DNA of 64,000 nucleotides from Bacteroidota bacterium (GTDB lineage Bacteria; Bacteroidota; Bacteroidia; Cytophagales; Cyclobacteriaceae): NCBI GenBank assembly GCA_016866385.1, contig VGMU01000007.1, positions 1 to 64,000 of the forward strand, read 5' to 3'. Shown piece by piece: positions 1 to 10,062 of this stretch (position 1 is its first letter; each line of letters starts with the position of its first letter). The notes under the pieces were generated by a model. It saw only the letters and a program-made list of their open reading frames with translations, ran no database searches and was not told where the DNA came from. The position numbers and the translations under genes were made by a program.

Positions 1-2
1 AG

Positions 3-662
3 TACCACGTCAAACCAATCACTTTAGATGCAGAAGCTCAAGCGCTTCTTCAGCGTTATCCTTTCCCAGGCAATATTCGCCAACTAAAAAACATTGCTGA
101 GCAAGTGTCTTTGCTTGAAGAGCAGCGTGAAGTAAATGCACTCACCTTGACCAAATACCTACCGGAAGTAGGTGCAAGACTACCCATCACCTTGGCTATT
201 GGAACAGCGGATTCCATGGATTTCTCCGAACGGGACATTCTTTATAAGGTCCTTTTTGACATGAAAAAGGATATGAATGAATTGAAAAAATTAATCCTAG
301 AGTCCTACCAAAATGGGGGGATACATCCCACCATCATGCAAAAGCATCAAGGGCTTTTTGAAGATATTGAAACCACTACTCTAGCGAAAGAAACCTCTGA
401 AGCTCCCTCCCATTTCTCTATGCCACTGAGAATTGAAAGCACCAAAAAGGAAGAACCTGTAGAGGAGGGTTATGAGGAGGATATCATAGAAGATATCATG
501 CATGAAGAAGACGATACTTCCTTGTCTCTTGAAAGAAAAGAAAAGGAAATGATTTTAAAAGCCTTGCGAAAGCATAGCAACAAAAGAAAGTATGCAGCCC
601 AAGATTTAGGCATTTCAGAAAGAACCTTGTATAGGAAAATTAAGCAATATGATATTGAATAG
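3..662 (+). CDS. sigma-54-dependent Fis-family transcriptional regulator (enhancer-binding protein), C-terminal part; 5' truncated by window
   Basis: Frame is open from the window edge: YHVKPITLDAEAQALLQRYPFPGNIRQLKNIAEQVSLLEE (C-terminal AAA+ sigma-54 interaction domain) and a Fis-type HTH at the C terminus (LGISERTLYRKIKQYDIE). Confidence 0.9.
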   Translation, partial: YHVKPITLDAEAQALLQRYPFPGNIRQLKNIAEQVSLLEEQREVNALTLTKYLPEVGARLPITLAIGTADSMDFSERDILYKVLFDMKKDMNELKKLILESYQNGGIHPTIMQKHQGLFEDIETTTLAKETSEAPSHFSMPLRIESTKKEEPVEEGYEEDIIEDIMHEEDDTSLSLERKEKEMILKALRKHSNKRKYAAQDLGISERTLYRKIKQYDIE

Positions 663-1182
663 GTCGCTTGTTACTCTCCTAATTTTGGCTTTCGCCATGA
701 TGTCATGTTCTGTAAAGTACAGTTTTACTGGCACGAACATCAACTACGAGGTGGTGAAGTCATTTTCAGTAGAGAATTTTTTCAATGATTCTGGTAGTGG
801 GCCAGCCAACATGGAGCAACGATTTACCGAAGCTTTAAAAGAATACTACCAACGAAATACCCAGCTTGAACTAATCAAAAATAACGGAGATCTTCAATTT
901 TCTGGGTCCATAGTTCGCTATTCCTTGTCTCCTCAAGCCGTAGTCTCGAGTGGCAACCCGAATCTACCCGATAGGGCTGGACAAATGCGACTTACCATTG
1001 CGGTAGAAGTGGAATACGTCAACTTGACCAATGAAGAGGAAAATCTAAAACAGACTTTTTCGTTTTTCAAGGATTATGACCCCAGGACAGTTACTCTTCT
1101 TGACGTAGAAAATCAATTGGTTGAAGATATTTTTGAAATTATCATTCAAGATATTTTTACAGCCACGGTGGCCAACTGGTAA
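649..1182 (+). CDS. lptE: LptE family LPS-assembly lipoprotein
   Basis: Lipobox-like MMSC after a hydrophobic signal; YSFTGTNI...VENFFNDSG...MEQRFTEALKEYYQRNTQL is typical of Bacteroidota LptE. Overlaps the end of the upstream regulator. Confidence 0.8.
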   Translation: MILNRSLVTLLILAFAMMSCSVKYSFTGTNINYEVVKSFSVENFFNDSGSGPANMEQRFTEALKEYYQRNTQLELIKNNGDLQFSGSIVRYSLSPQAVVSSGNPNLPDRAGQMRLTIAVEVEYVNLTNEEENLKQTFSFFKDYDPRTVTLLDVENQLVEDIFEIIIQDIFTATVANW

Positions 1183-1214
1183 TTTGATTATCTTTCAGAG
1201 TATTTCCATTACGC

Positions 1215-1913
1215 ATGAATTCCATCCAGTTTTTAGAACTTATTACAAAGATCCACTCCTTAGAAATGGAAGAGATATTGCAACTGAAAAAGTTGCAAAA
1301 GAATTTCCCTTTTTTCAATCTTCCTCATGCATTTATGGCTTTACATGAAAAAAAGAATAAGGAAGAAATTAGTGCTTCGCTCAGCATGGCAGCCCTCACC
1401 AGTACCAATCGGCCTAAATTAAAGAAATGGATTAACCAAAGAATGCTTGCCCCTGACACTAGAAATGGTTTTCAAGAGGCTAGCCAAACAAATCTTTCAG
1501 AAACATCCTCTTCTCTTTCTCCTAACCTTGTTCAAGGGGATAATAGCCAAGCCCAGGAGAAGCCCAAAAAGAGAAAACTACCCAAGGATGATTTGCTCGA
1601 AAGCATTAAAAGAAAAGAAAAGAAAGAAATTCTAGATTCCAAGAAACAGGAGCAAATTGACCTAATTAAAGCCTTTAGTAAAAAGGAGATTAAGGTAGCG
1701 ACCCTAAAAGAGGTGGAATCCAATGAAAAAAAAGAAAATTTAGCCGACTCAAGTACTCGTCTAAATAATCAAACCATATCTGAAACTTTTGCAAAACTCC
1801 TATTAAAGCAAGGTAAAAAAGATATGGCAATTGAAATTTATACCAAGCTTGCTTTGAAGTTTCCACAGAAAAGGGCTTACTTTGCGGACTTAATTGAAAA
1901 AATAAAAGCTTAA
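1215..1913 (+). CDS. conserved hypothetical protein, Lys/Glu-rich, TPR-like C terminus
   Basis: Complete ORF between lptE and secG; C terminus TFAKLLLKQGKKDMAIEIYTKLALKFPQKRAYFADLIEKIK resembles one TPR hairpin. Confidence 0.6.
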   Translation: MNSIQFLELITKIHSLEMEEILQLKKLQKNFPFFNLPHAFMALHEKKNKEEISASLSMAALTSTNRPKLKKWINQRMLAPDTRNGFQEASQTNLSETSSSLSPNLVQGDNSQAQEKPKKRKLPKDDLLESIKRKEKKEILDSKKQEQIDLIKAFSKKEIKVATLKEVESNEKKENLADSSTRLNNQTISETFAKLLLKQGKKDMAIEIYTKLALKFPQKRAYFADLIEKIKA

Positions 1914-1923
1914 ATCACTTCCT

Positions 1924-2280
1924 ATGTTTACGGTATTGATCAGTATAATTTTGGTTTTGGCAGTTTTACTCATCCTGGTAATCCTTGGTCAAAACTCAAA
2001 AGGTGGTGCAGGCGCCGCGTTTGGAGGCAGTGCTTCCCAAATTATGGGAGTGACCCGAACTGGAAATGTATTGGAAAAAGCTACTTGGATTTTAGCTGTG
2101 GCCATCATGGCGCTTGCCTTGGTCTCTTCCGCTTTTTATTCAAGCAGCCAGCCAAATCAGTTTTCATCTCCTAATACTGAGACTGCCAAACAGCAAGGGG
2201 CTGCTCCTGCATTTGGTGGAACAGAATCTCAACTTCCTGCTTCAGGAGGTGCTTCGGGAGATACTACTCCTTCCAAATAA
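1924..2280 (+). CDS. secG: preprotein translocase subunit SecG
   Basis: Two TM segments; LVILGQNSKGGAGAAFGGSASQIMGVTRTGNVLEKATW is the SecG signature. Confidence 0.9.
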   Translation: MFTVLISIILVLAVLLILVILGQNSKGGAGAAFGGSASQIMGVTRTGNVLEKATWILAVAIMALALVSSAFYSSSQPNQFSSPNTETAKQQGAAPAFGGTESQLPASGGASGDTTPSK

Positions 2281-2301
2281 AATTCTTAAAAAACCTACTT
2301 G

Positions 2302-2340
2302 GGCCTTGCTGGGGAAACCATCAAGGCCTTTTTTATTTTT
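2302..2340 (+). terminator. rho-independent terminator after secG
   Basis: GGCCTTG (2302-2308) ... CAAGGCC (2322-2328) followed by TTTTTTATTTTT. Confidence 0.7.
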
Positions 2341-2468
2341 AGTTGGTAGCTCACACTCGGAATAAAAAAAGAAATTTTGACAGGTTTAATTGGGAAAAAA
2401 TTTCAGTGTCTAGGGTCAATTTTCAAGATTTTACGCCGATTTGTCAGCATTTAGAAAAGTTAAGTCCT

Positions 2469-2484
2469 TGGCACAGGAAGTGCT
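2469..2484 (+). promoter_or_regulatory. candidate sigma-54 (-24/-12) promoter upstream of groESL
   Basis: TGGCACAGGAAGTGCT: GG and GC dinucleotides at canonical sigma-54 spacing (consensus TGGCACN5TTGCW), 45 bp before the groES ATG. Confidence 0.65.
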
Positions 2485-2529
2485 TAATGTAGTTCATAAA
2501 ATTAATTAAACCCTAAACAATTTATATTT

Positions 2530-2808
2530 ATGTCAAAAGTGAACATCAAACCTCTTGCAGACCGAGTGTTGGTACAACCCGCTGCTGCAGAAGAAAAAAC
2601 TGCCTCCGGACTTTACATTCCGGACACTGCCAAAGAAAAACCTCAAAAAGGTACTGTCATCGCAGTAGGCAACGGAAAAAAGGATGAACCATTGACGGTA
2701 AAAGTTGGAGACACGGTGTTGTACGGAAAATATTCCGGCACTGAGTTGAGCGTCGATGGAAAAGATTACCTCATCATGAGAGAGTCTGATATTTTCGCTG
2801 TCCTATAA
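2530..2808 (+). CDS. groES: co-chaperonin GroES
   Basis: [41 protein letters not shown] ... GKYSGTEL. Confidence 0.98.
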   Translation: MSKVNIKPLADRVLVQPAAAEEKTASGLYIPDTAKEKPQKGTVIAVGNGKKDEPLTVKVGDTVLYGKYSGTELSVDGKDYLIMRESDIFAVL

Positions 2809-2818
2809 TTTTTGTTAA

Positions 2819-4477
<1,659 letters not shown>

Positions 4478-4498
4478 TCCTCACCTTTCCTACAAAAC

Positions 4499-4529
4499 AA
4501 AAAGGAGATCCAGTTGGATCTCCTTTTTT
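4499..4529 (+). terminator. rho-independent terminator after groEL
   Basis: AAAAGGAGATCC-AGTT-GGATCTCCTTTTTT. Confidence 0.85.
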
Positions 4530-4790
4530 AGTTTAGGCCGGAGCGAATTTAGCGTATCCTCAACACCGACTTTACAGTTGTATCAGAATCAAATCAAATA
4601 TAAATCAATCTATTTATCCGATTTGTCAACAGTAACCCAAGAAAAGTAGGGTTTGAAGTTCATTTAGGTGAGCTGTGGCCTGTTGACAGTCGTTTGTCGA
4701 CGATTATACGCAGTACTTCAAGCAGACTTCAAGCTCCTGGTATGATTACGAATAATCATAAACATCAAAAAATTAGTGTCAGCTAAAAAA

Positions 4791-4958
4791 TCAATCTTCA
4801 TTTTCTCTAATGGAAATTTGATACCAAAGACCATCCATATTTCGCTTCAGCTTTCCAAAATGCTTCGTCAAATTGCCTTTTTTGCCTGATTTTTTTAGTT
4901 TCTCATTGAGAATCTTTGCTGTGTTTTTCAGGTTGGATTTGTCAATGATCAAAGTCAT
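4791..4958 (-). CDS. small antitoxin-like protein (orphan)
   Basis: MTLIIDKSNLKNTAKILNEKLKKSGKKGNLTKHFGKLKRNMDGLWYQISIRENED; resembles small Bacteroidota antitoxins of PIN-type TA modules. The ORF track extends it to a TTG at 4988; the ATG at 4958 is more likely. Confidence 0.5.
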   Translation of the reverse strand: MTLIIDKSNLKNTAKILNEKLKKSGKKGNLTKHFGKLKRNMDGLWYQISIRENED

Positions 4959-5072
4959 GATTGAAACGATTTTTCTAAAAGTTAACAAAAATGTGGATTG
5001 CTTCTAAAAAACTAAAATGACAGTTAGCGTTCTCCCCACAGTTACCCTTTTTTCAAAATAGGTCATTTGCTG

Positions 5073-5501
5073 TTACCTTCTGGCACTTTCCACAAATTTA
5101 AGGGCTTCTTCCGGAGTAAATAATGCAATACTACTGTGCTTAAAATCTACGCCATTTCTCGTTACGATTCCGCTAATATTCGGATTCAATTTAGCACTGT
5201 AATACTGCAGCGCATCTTCAAAATCATTGAATTCGGAATTTAATGATTCTTTTATACTGCTTGATGTCAAATCAATAACTTCAGTCATCTCAATCAATCT
5301 ACTGAGTATTCGAATCGTCTCTTTATGTGAGCTGACTTTTCTGACTACATAGTAGATGTTATTGTAAGAAATAGCAGACAAATACAAGTTGACTCTTCCT
5401 TTTTCAGAATAATCAAAAAGCTTTCCAGCCAAAGAAGAGAAGGGCTTACGATCTATTAAAAAGTCTATTACGATATTCGTATCCAAAAATAAATGAATCA
5501 T
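5073..5501 (-). CDS. PIN domain protein, VapC-like toxin
   Basis: MIHLFLDTNIVIDFLIDRKPFS start plus downstream acidic residues (NDFEDALQYYSA); overlaps the upstream small gene by 4 bp. Confidence 0.85.
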   Translation of the reverse strand: MIHLFLDTNIVIDFLIDRKPFSSLAGKLFDYSEKGRVNLYLSAISYNNIYYVVRKVSSHKETIRILSRLIEMTEVIDLTSSSIKESLNSEFNDFEDALQYYSAKLNPNISGIVTRNGVDFKHSSIALFTPEEALKFVESARR

Positions 5502-5746
5502 TGGGCATGTTTTTTAGAAATTGCTTCAGACAATTCCTTCTTGTAATCAAAGTCTTTGGGAAGTTTGATTGAGCCCATTAATTCTTTCACCTTCGGGGAA
5601 AAATCTTCAGGAGTAGCTTCCTTCTGGACGAGCGCTTTCAAATAGTTCTCAATCAGCCCTGACAAACTTCTGCCGTTTTGCTTTGCATATACTTTTGCAG
5701 ATTCAATGACTTGTTTTTCTACAGATAGCGTAAGTTTGGTTGCCAT
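5498..5746 (-). CDS. antitoxin of PIN/VapC module (DUF6364-like)
   Basis: MATKLTLSVEKQVIESAKVYAKQNGRSLSGLIENYLKALV ribbon-helix-helix-like N terminus; translationally coupled to the PIN gene. Confidence 0.75.
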   Translation of the reverse strand: MATKLTLSVEKQVIESAKVYAKQNGRSLSGLIENYLKALVQKEATPEDFSPKVKELMGSIKLPKDFDYKKELSEAISKKHAQ

Positions 5747-5822
5747 ATACGTGTAATTTAGTATTCAAATTTACGTATTAATATTGTGTTGAGCAATTGG
5801 GTTGTGACTATTTTGGATGCTT

Positions 5823-5904
5823 CCCGCTAACGGTTTGCGTGTAGGCGATGTTGCCTTGTGTTGCGCCTGCGACAAGGCAATATCGCTTACACGCTGTTAT
5901 GGGC
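5823..5904 (-). repeat. attC-like imperfect hairpin (possible integron cassette recombination site)
   Basis: Arms GCGTGTAGGCGATGTTGCCTTGT (5837-5859) and ACAAGGCAATATCGCTTACACGC (5872-5894), 21 of 23 positions Watson-Crick paired, flanked by CCCGCTAAC (5823-5831) and GTTATGGGC (5896-5904). Confidence 0.6.
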
Positions 5905-5910
5905 TGGTCT

Positions 5911-6501
5911 CTATTTAATAGTTGGTTTTGTTGCCTTTAAACTGTCAAAATACTTTAATGTGTTTTTTGCATCTTCAATAATTTTTGGTGACCAAATAAA
6001 TTCTTGCTTATCATGACCTAGTGCTGTAAATTTTACTGTTTTAGCTGCAGCTATTTTATTGATGATATCCGCCTCAGCAATCTTATTAAAAGTGCCATAA
6101 ACAAAAAGTGTATTTTTTTCAGGGCCCAACTCAGATGTCATGACACTTTCGTAGTTGATTTCATAATCATCTATTTTTAATATGCCTTTTGAAGGATAAA
6201 CAGAAACATATTTGTCATAATGCGCTACTCCAAAAGTTAGCTTCCACTCTGCTTCTTTTTCATCATACTCTTTAGCATATTCAAATCCAATATTGTATGG
6301 TCTGTAATAAAGGCTATCTCTATTGAATTTTGGATAAACAGCAAGTTTCTGGTCCGCAAAAGAAGTGTCTACGTAGAAGTATGTTTCTATTTTACCTGAT
6401 ACTATTCCTAAATCGTTTTGTTTTGAATTACTATTGCCACATCCAGTTAAAATTATTGAAGCAATTAAAATTACCCCGAAAATTGTCATTACTTTTTTCA
6501 T
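5911..6501 (-). CDS. hypothetical lipoprotein
   Basis: MKKVMTIFGVILIASIILTGCGNSNSKQ lipoprotein signal peptide; no family recognised. Confidence 0.7.
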   Translation of the reverse strand: MKKVMTIFGVILIASIILTGCGNSNSKQNDLGIVSGKIETYFYVDTSFADQKLAVYPKFNRDSLYYRPYNIGFEYAKEYDEKEAEWKLTFGVAHYDKYVSVYPSKGILKIDDYEINYESVMTSELGPEKNTLFVYGTFNKIAEADIINKIAAAKTVKFTALGHDKQEFIWSPKIIEDAKNTLKYFDSLKATKPTIK

Positions 6502-6700
6502 TATTGTTTGATTTAAATTTTGTTCCTACTCGTTTGGATTTTCGGCATACTCCCTGTTTTTAGAGTGGTTTTCTTTTCTCCACTTTTTGTCTATCACTTT
6601 AGGTGGTCAGCCCGTTGGCTTTCGCAGACCGTCTTTTGGTTTTTATACTTGCCCATAACTTCGAAATAAGCGATAAAATCGTTTCGGCTTTACTATGATT

Positions 6701-8209
6701 TTATTTACTTACCGTACTTTGAATAAAGGACTTCAAATCCTGACGGAATTGCCCTGCGGAAGGCAAGTGCGTGTACATCATATGACCCGCCTCGTAGTAG
6801 GTCATCTTGATTCTATCGGTAGCACTTTTTGGTAAATCCAAACGGGAAATGGAATGCTCTACCCCATGAAATACGGTCGCCAAGTCGTAGTAACCATTCA
6901 TGATCAAAACCTCCACATGCGGATCTTTGCTCAAGGCTTCCGCCATGTCAGGCAGGGTAGTTACTGCAGCATCTGCACCCCAGAAATTATTCCCTTGGTG
7001 CTTCCAATCCCACTTAAATCCTTCCTTGGCATAGGCAGAAGTCGCATAGCTCAGGTCCTTGCTTACCCCCAAGCTTCCATGGTAGTAATCCAAAAAGCCC
7101 ATGGTATAGGCCGGTGAAATGGCATCGCTCTGCGGATCGGTAAAGGCTGACATGGCCATGGGATCTAAGTTGATCCCCTTGTACCTAGAATCCAATCGAC
7201 CCACGGTCATCCCCTCCTCACGGAGCAGTTCTTGGTAGAATTCCCCTGGAATGATCCGAAGATTTGCTCGCTCCCAAACCCCCGAACTAATGCCGGTAAA
7301 GCCTTCCAATTTCTTCGCGATAGAAGACTTCTCTACCGAAGTCATTCGGTTTCCTTTAAACAAGGCTGGAGCGTATTCCTTCTCTACAAATTCACGCACC
7401 TGCTGCACAAAGTCTGGAAGATTGCTTCCTGAGTTGGCCACTTTCTTATGGTACCAACTCGTTGCCGCTACTGTAGGCAAGTACACGAGGTAAGGCAAAT
7501 CCTCATTCGGCGCAAAAAACAAGGTGCGTAGGTCAAACACGGCAGATACCATGATCACTCCATTTAAGGCATAGCCCTTGTCCAAAAGGTAGTTCATCAC
7601 CCCAGCATTTCGGAAGGTACCGTAGCTCTCCCCCAAAATGTATTTTGGCGAATTGAGACGGTCGTGTTCCTTCAGAAACTGCATGATAAACAAGCTAATA
7701 CTTCGAATGTCTTGGTCTACACCCCAGAAATCAGCTCCTTTGGAATCGCCAATTGGTACGCTCAAGCCTGTTCCTACCGGATCCATCATGACCACATCGG
7801 CCACATCCAAAATGGAAAACTCATTGTTTACCAATTGATAAGGAGCGGCTTGGTTGTAGTTTGGATCGTCCACTACAATTCTTTTGGGACCCATCACCCC
7901 CATGTGCAACCAATAGGAAGAAGATCCCGGGCCTCCATTGTAGGCAAACACGATGGGGCGGTTTTTCTCAGGGTTATCCTTGAAATACGCGGTGTACCCA
8001 AAAAGCGCGATGGGCTTGTTGTTCTCATCTTTCAATTGGAGCGTGCCCGCTTCCGCTGAAAGTGGAATCACCTTTCCATCCAAGGTGACGGATTGCTTGG
8101 ATTTGGCCACTTGCGCGGCAGGGAGAGCGGCAACACTGCCCTCTTTTTGACTCTGAGCCATAGTCGCTCCGGAGAGCATCAATAGGCAGACTAGTGCGTG
8201 AATTTTCAT
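6701..8209 (-). CDS. S10 family serine carboxypeptidase-like protein, secreted
   Basis: FAYNGGPGSSSYWLHMGVMGPKR, ILGESYGTFRN and GHMMYTHLP motifs; signal peptide. Confidence 0.9.
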   Translation of the reverse strand: MKIHALVCLLMLSGATMAQSQKEGSVAALPAAQVAKSKQSVTLDGKVIPLSAEAGTLQLKDENNKPIALFGYTAYFKDNPEKNRPIVFAYNGGPGSSSYWLHMGVMGPKRIVVDDPNYNQAAPYQLVNNEFSILDVADVVMMDPVGTGLSVPIGDSKGADFWGVDQDIRSISLFIMQFLKEHDRLNSPKYILGESYGTFRNAGVMNYLLDKGYALNGVIMVSAVFDLRTLFFAPNEDLPYLVYLPTVAATSWYHKKVANSGSNLPDFVQQVREFVEKEYAPALFKGNRMTSVEKSSIAKKLEGFTGISSGVWERANLRIIPGEFYQELLREEGMTVGRLDSRYKGINLDPMAMSAFTDPQSDAISPAYTMGFLDYYHGSLGVSKDLSYATSAYAKEGFKWDWKHQGNNFWGADAAVTTLPDMAEALSKDPHVEVLIMNGYYDLATVFHGVEHSISRLDLPKSATDRIKMTYYEAGHMMYTHLPSAGQFRQDLKSFIQSTVSK

Positions 8210-8252
8210 ACTTATAGCGTTTTATAATGGGAATATAGCTTTTTGATGTGCC

Positions 8253-9530
8253 TTATTGCTTGAAAATTTTACCTTCCTTCATCACAAAAATGACCTCTTT
8301 CATCGCTCGGATATCTTGGTCAGGGTTACCTTTTACCGCGATGATGTCGGCAAGTTTGCCACCCTCAAGCGTTCCTAACTTATCTTCAATACCCATAAGC
8401 AGGGCAGCATTTAAGGTGGCTGCTTGTATGGCCTCTAGGTTAGGCATCCCCACTTCGGTCATGTAGATAAACTCGCGGTAATTGTCCCCATGGGGAAATA
8501 CGCCCGCATCGGTTCCAAAGGCAATTTTTACTCCTTTTTTATAGGCAGTTGCAAAGGTTTGTTGGATTTGAGCTCCTATGCGCATGGCCTTGTCACGAAC
8601 TACTGGCGGGTAGTAACCGGGGATTTTTGCATATTCTGCCGCCGACATCCCAGCCGTCACCGTAGGCACTAGCCAAGTACCGGCTGCTACCATCTCATCC
8701 ATGGTTCCTTCTGTCATCAAGGTTCCGTGTTCTATGGAATGAATACCTGCCTTCACCGCCCGTTTCATCCCCTCATCTCCATGGGCATGCGCAGCGACGT
8801 GCATACCAAAATCCCTGGCAGTCTCCACCACTGCTTCCAGTTCGTCCTGCTGAAATTGGGGAGCAGAGCCATCCCGAGCCACAGAGAGTACTCCACCTGT
8901 AGCGGTTACTTTGATGACATCCGAACCGTACTTTACCGCTTGACGAACCGCCTTTCTGGCGTCGTAAGGCCCATTGATTACTCCAGACTCAGGTCCTGGA
9001 TCTCCCATCAAGTCCCGCTTTACGCCATTGGTAGGGTCTGCATGCCCTCCTGTAGGTGCAATGGATTTTCCAGCAGTGTAGATTCGAGGCCCCACTACCA
9101 ATCCGGCATTGATCGCATTTCGTAGTGCAATATTTACTCCTGAACCACCCATATCACGTACTGTAGTAAAGCCTGCCATTAAAGTGACTTGAGCGTAGGG
9201 CAAGGCCTTGTAAGCTACATCGGCCTCGTTGTCTCGAAAACCGTCTGCATAGCGTGTAGGACTGGTTTGTTGCTCGATGTGCACGTGCATGTCCATGAGG
9301 CCAGGCATCACCGTGGCTTTACTCAAATCCACCACTTGCTCTCCTTCTTTGGGAGATTGAAAACCAGGACTTACCGATACTATGGTAGTTCCCTCTATTT
9401 TTATGGTTTGTTGGGTCAATACCTTTTTATTTTTTACATCAATCAGCCGGCCCGCATGGATATAGGTCACTTGGGCCCAGGTGGCTAGAGATAAAAGAGA
9501 AAATAGGCAAGAGAAAATAATTTTTTTCAT
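8253..9530 (-). CDS. amidohydrolase family protein (imidazolonepropionase-like), secreted
   Basis: VMPGLMDMHVHIEQQ, AAHAHGDEGMKRAVKAGIHSIEHGT, IAFGTDAGVFPHG; signal peptide MKKIIFSCLFSLLSLATWAQ. Start placed at 9530 rather than the longer ORF start at 9587. Confidence 0.9.
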   Translation of the reverse strand: MKKIIFSCLFSLLSLATWAQVTYIHAGRLIDVKNKKVLTQQTIKIEGTTIVSVSPGFQSPKEGEQVVDLSKATVMPGLMDMHVHIEQQTSPTRYADGFRDNEADVAYKALPYAQVTLMAGFTTVRDMGGSGVNIALRNAINAGLVVGPRIYTAGKSIAPTGGHADPTNGVKRDLMGDPGPESGVINGPYDARKAVRQAVKYGSDVIKVTATGGVLSVARDGSAPQFQQDELEAVVETARDFGMHVAAHAHGDEGMKRAVKAGIHSIEHGTLMTEGTMDEMVAAGTWLVPTVTAGMSAAEYAKIPGYYPPVVRDKAMRIGAQIQQTFATAYKKGVKIAFGTDAGVFPHGDNYREFIYMTEVGMPNLEAIQAATLNAALLMGIEDKLGTLEGGKLADIIAVKGNPDQDIRAMKEVIFVMKEGKIFKQ

Positions 9531-9573
9531 AAGGAGGTGGGGATAGGTGTAGTAGGGAAAGATAAGATAATCC

Positions 9574-9981
9574 TCACAAAATATCATCTCCGGCCTTCAA
9601 TTGATAACAACGTTCGTGTAAATGAAAGCCGATTTTTTGGTAAAATGGGATCGCATCCTCTGCTGACATCAACAAAATCCTTGCCTCTGGGGCGACTTGT
9701 CTACAGACGATCAGCAGCTGCTTTCCTATCCCTCTACGCTGATGAGAACGAGCTACTGCCAAATCAGCCACAAAAGTACGGTAACTGAAATCCGATAGAC
9801 CTCTGAGAAGACCTACCAATTTCCCTTCTTCTCTGGCTGTCAATAACAGATTTGCCCCTGAAATCATCTTTTCTAATACCTGAGGCTGTTCCATGGGCCT
9901 TCTTTTAGACAAACCTGACTCAAGCAAAATTTCTTGAAATTCTTCTAGCGACACCCGCAGCTCTAGTTGATACTTTATCAT
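9574..9981 (-). CDS. GNAT family N-acetyltransferase
   Basis: VADLAVARSHQRRGIGKQLLIVCRQ ... AIPFYQKIGFH acetyl-CoA binding motif. Confidence 0.85.
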   Translation of the reverse strand: MIKYQLELRVSLEEFQEILLESGLSKRRPMEQPQVLEKMISGANLLLTAREEGKLVGLLRGLSDFSYRTFVADLAVARSHQRRGIGKQLLIVCRQVAPEARILLMSAEDAIPFYQKIGFHLHERCYQLKAGDDIL

Positions 9982-10062
9982 GCCTTTAGTCTAGTCAGGG
10001 AACATCATAATTTTTATTTATTTGATTTTCAATTAGTTAAATAAATAAATATTTGAAAAACC

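Noticed and set aside
6330-6563. Plus-strand ORF overlapping the lipoprotein start
   Set aside because: The minus-strand lipoprotein has a convincing signal peptide; the plus ORF is hydrophobic noise from its complement.
7638-9488. Plus-strand ORFs opposite the S10 peptidase and amidohydrolase genes (e.g. 7664-8059, 8727-9125)
   Set aside because: Shadow ORFs of clearly coding minus-strand genes; no recognisable motif.
10013-10062. ATTTATTT ... AAATAAAT inverted repeat between the GNAT and AI-2E transporter genes
   Set aside because: Pure A/T composition in an AT-rich spacer; weak stem and likely chance or a simple terminator remnant.
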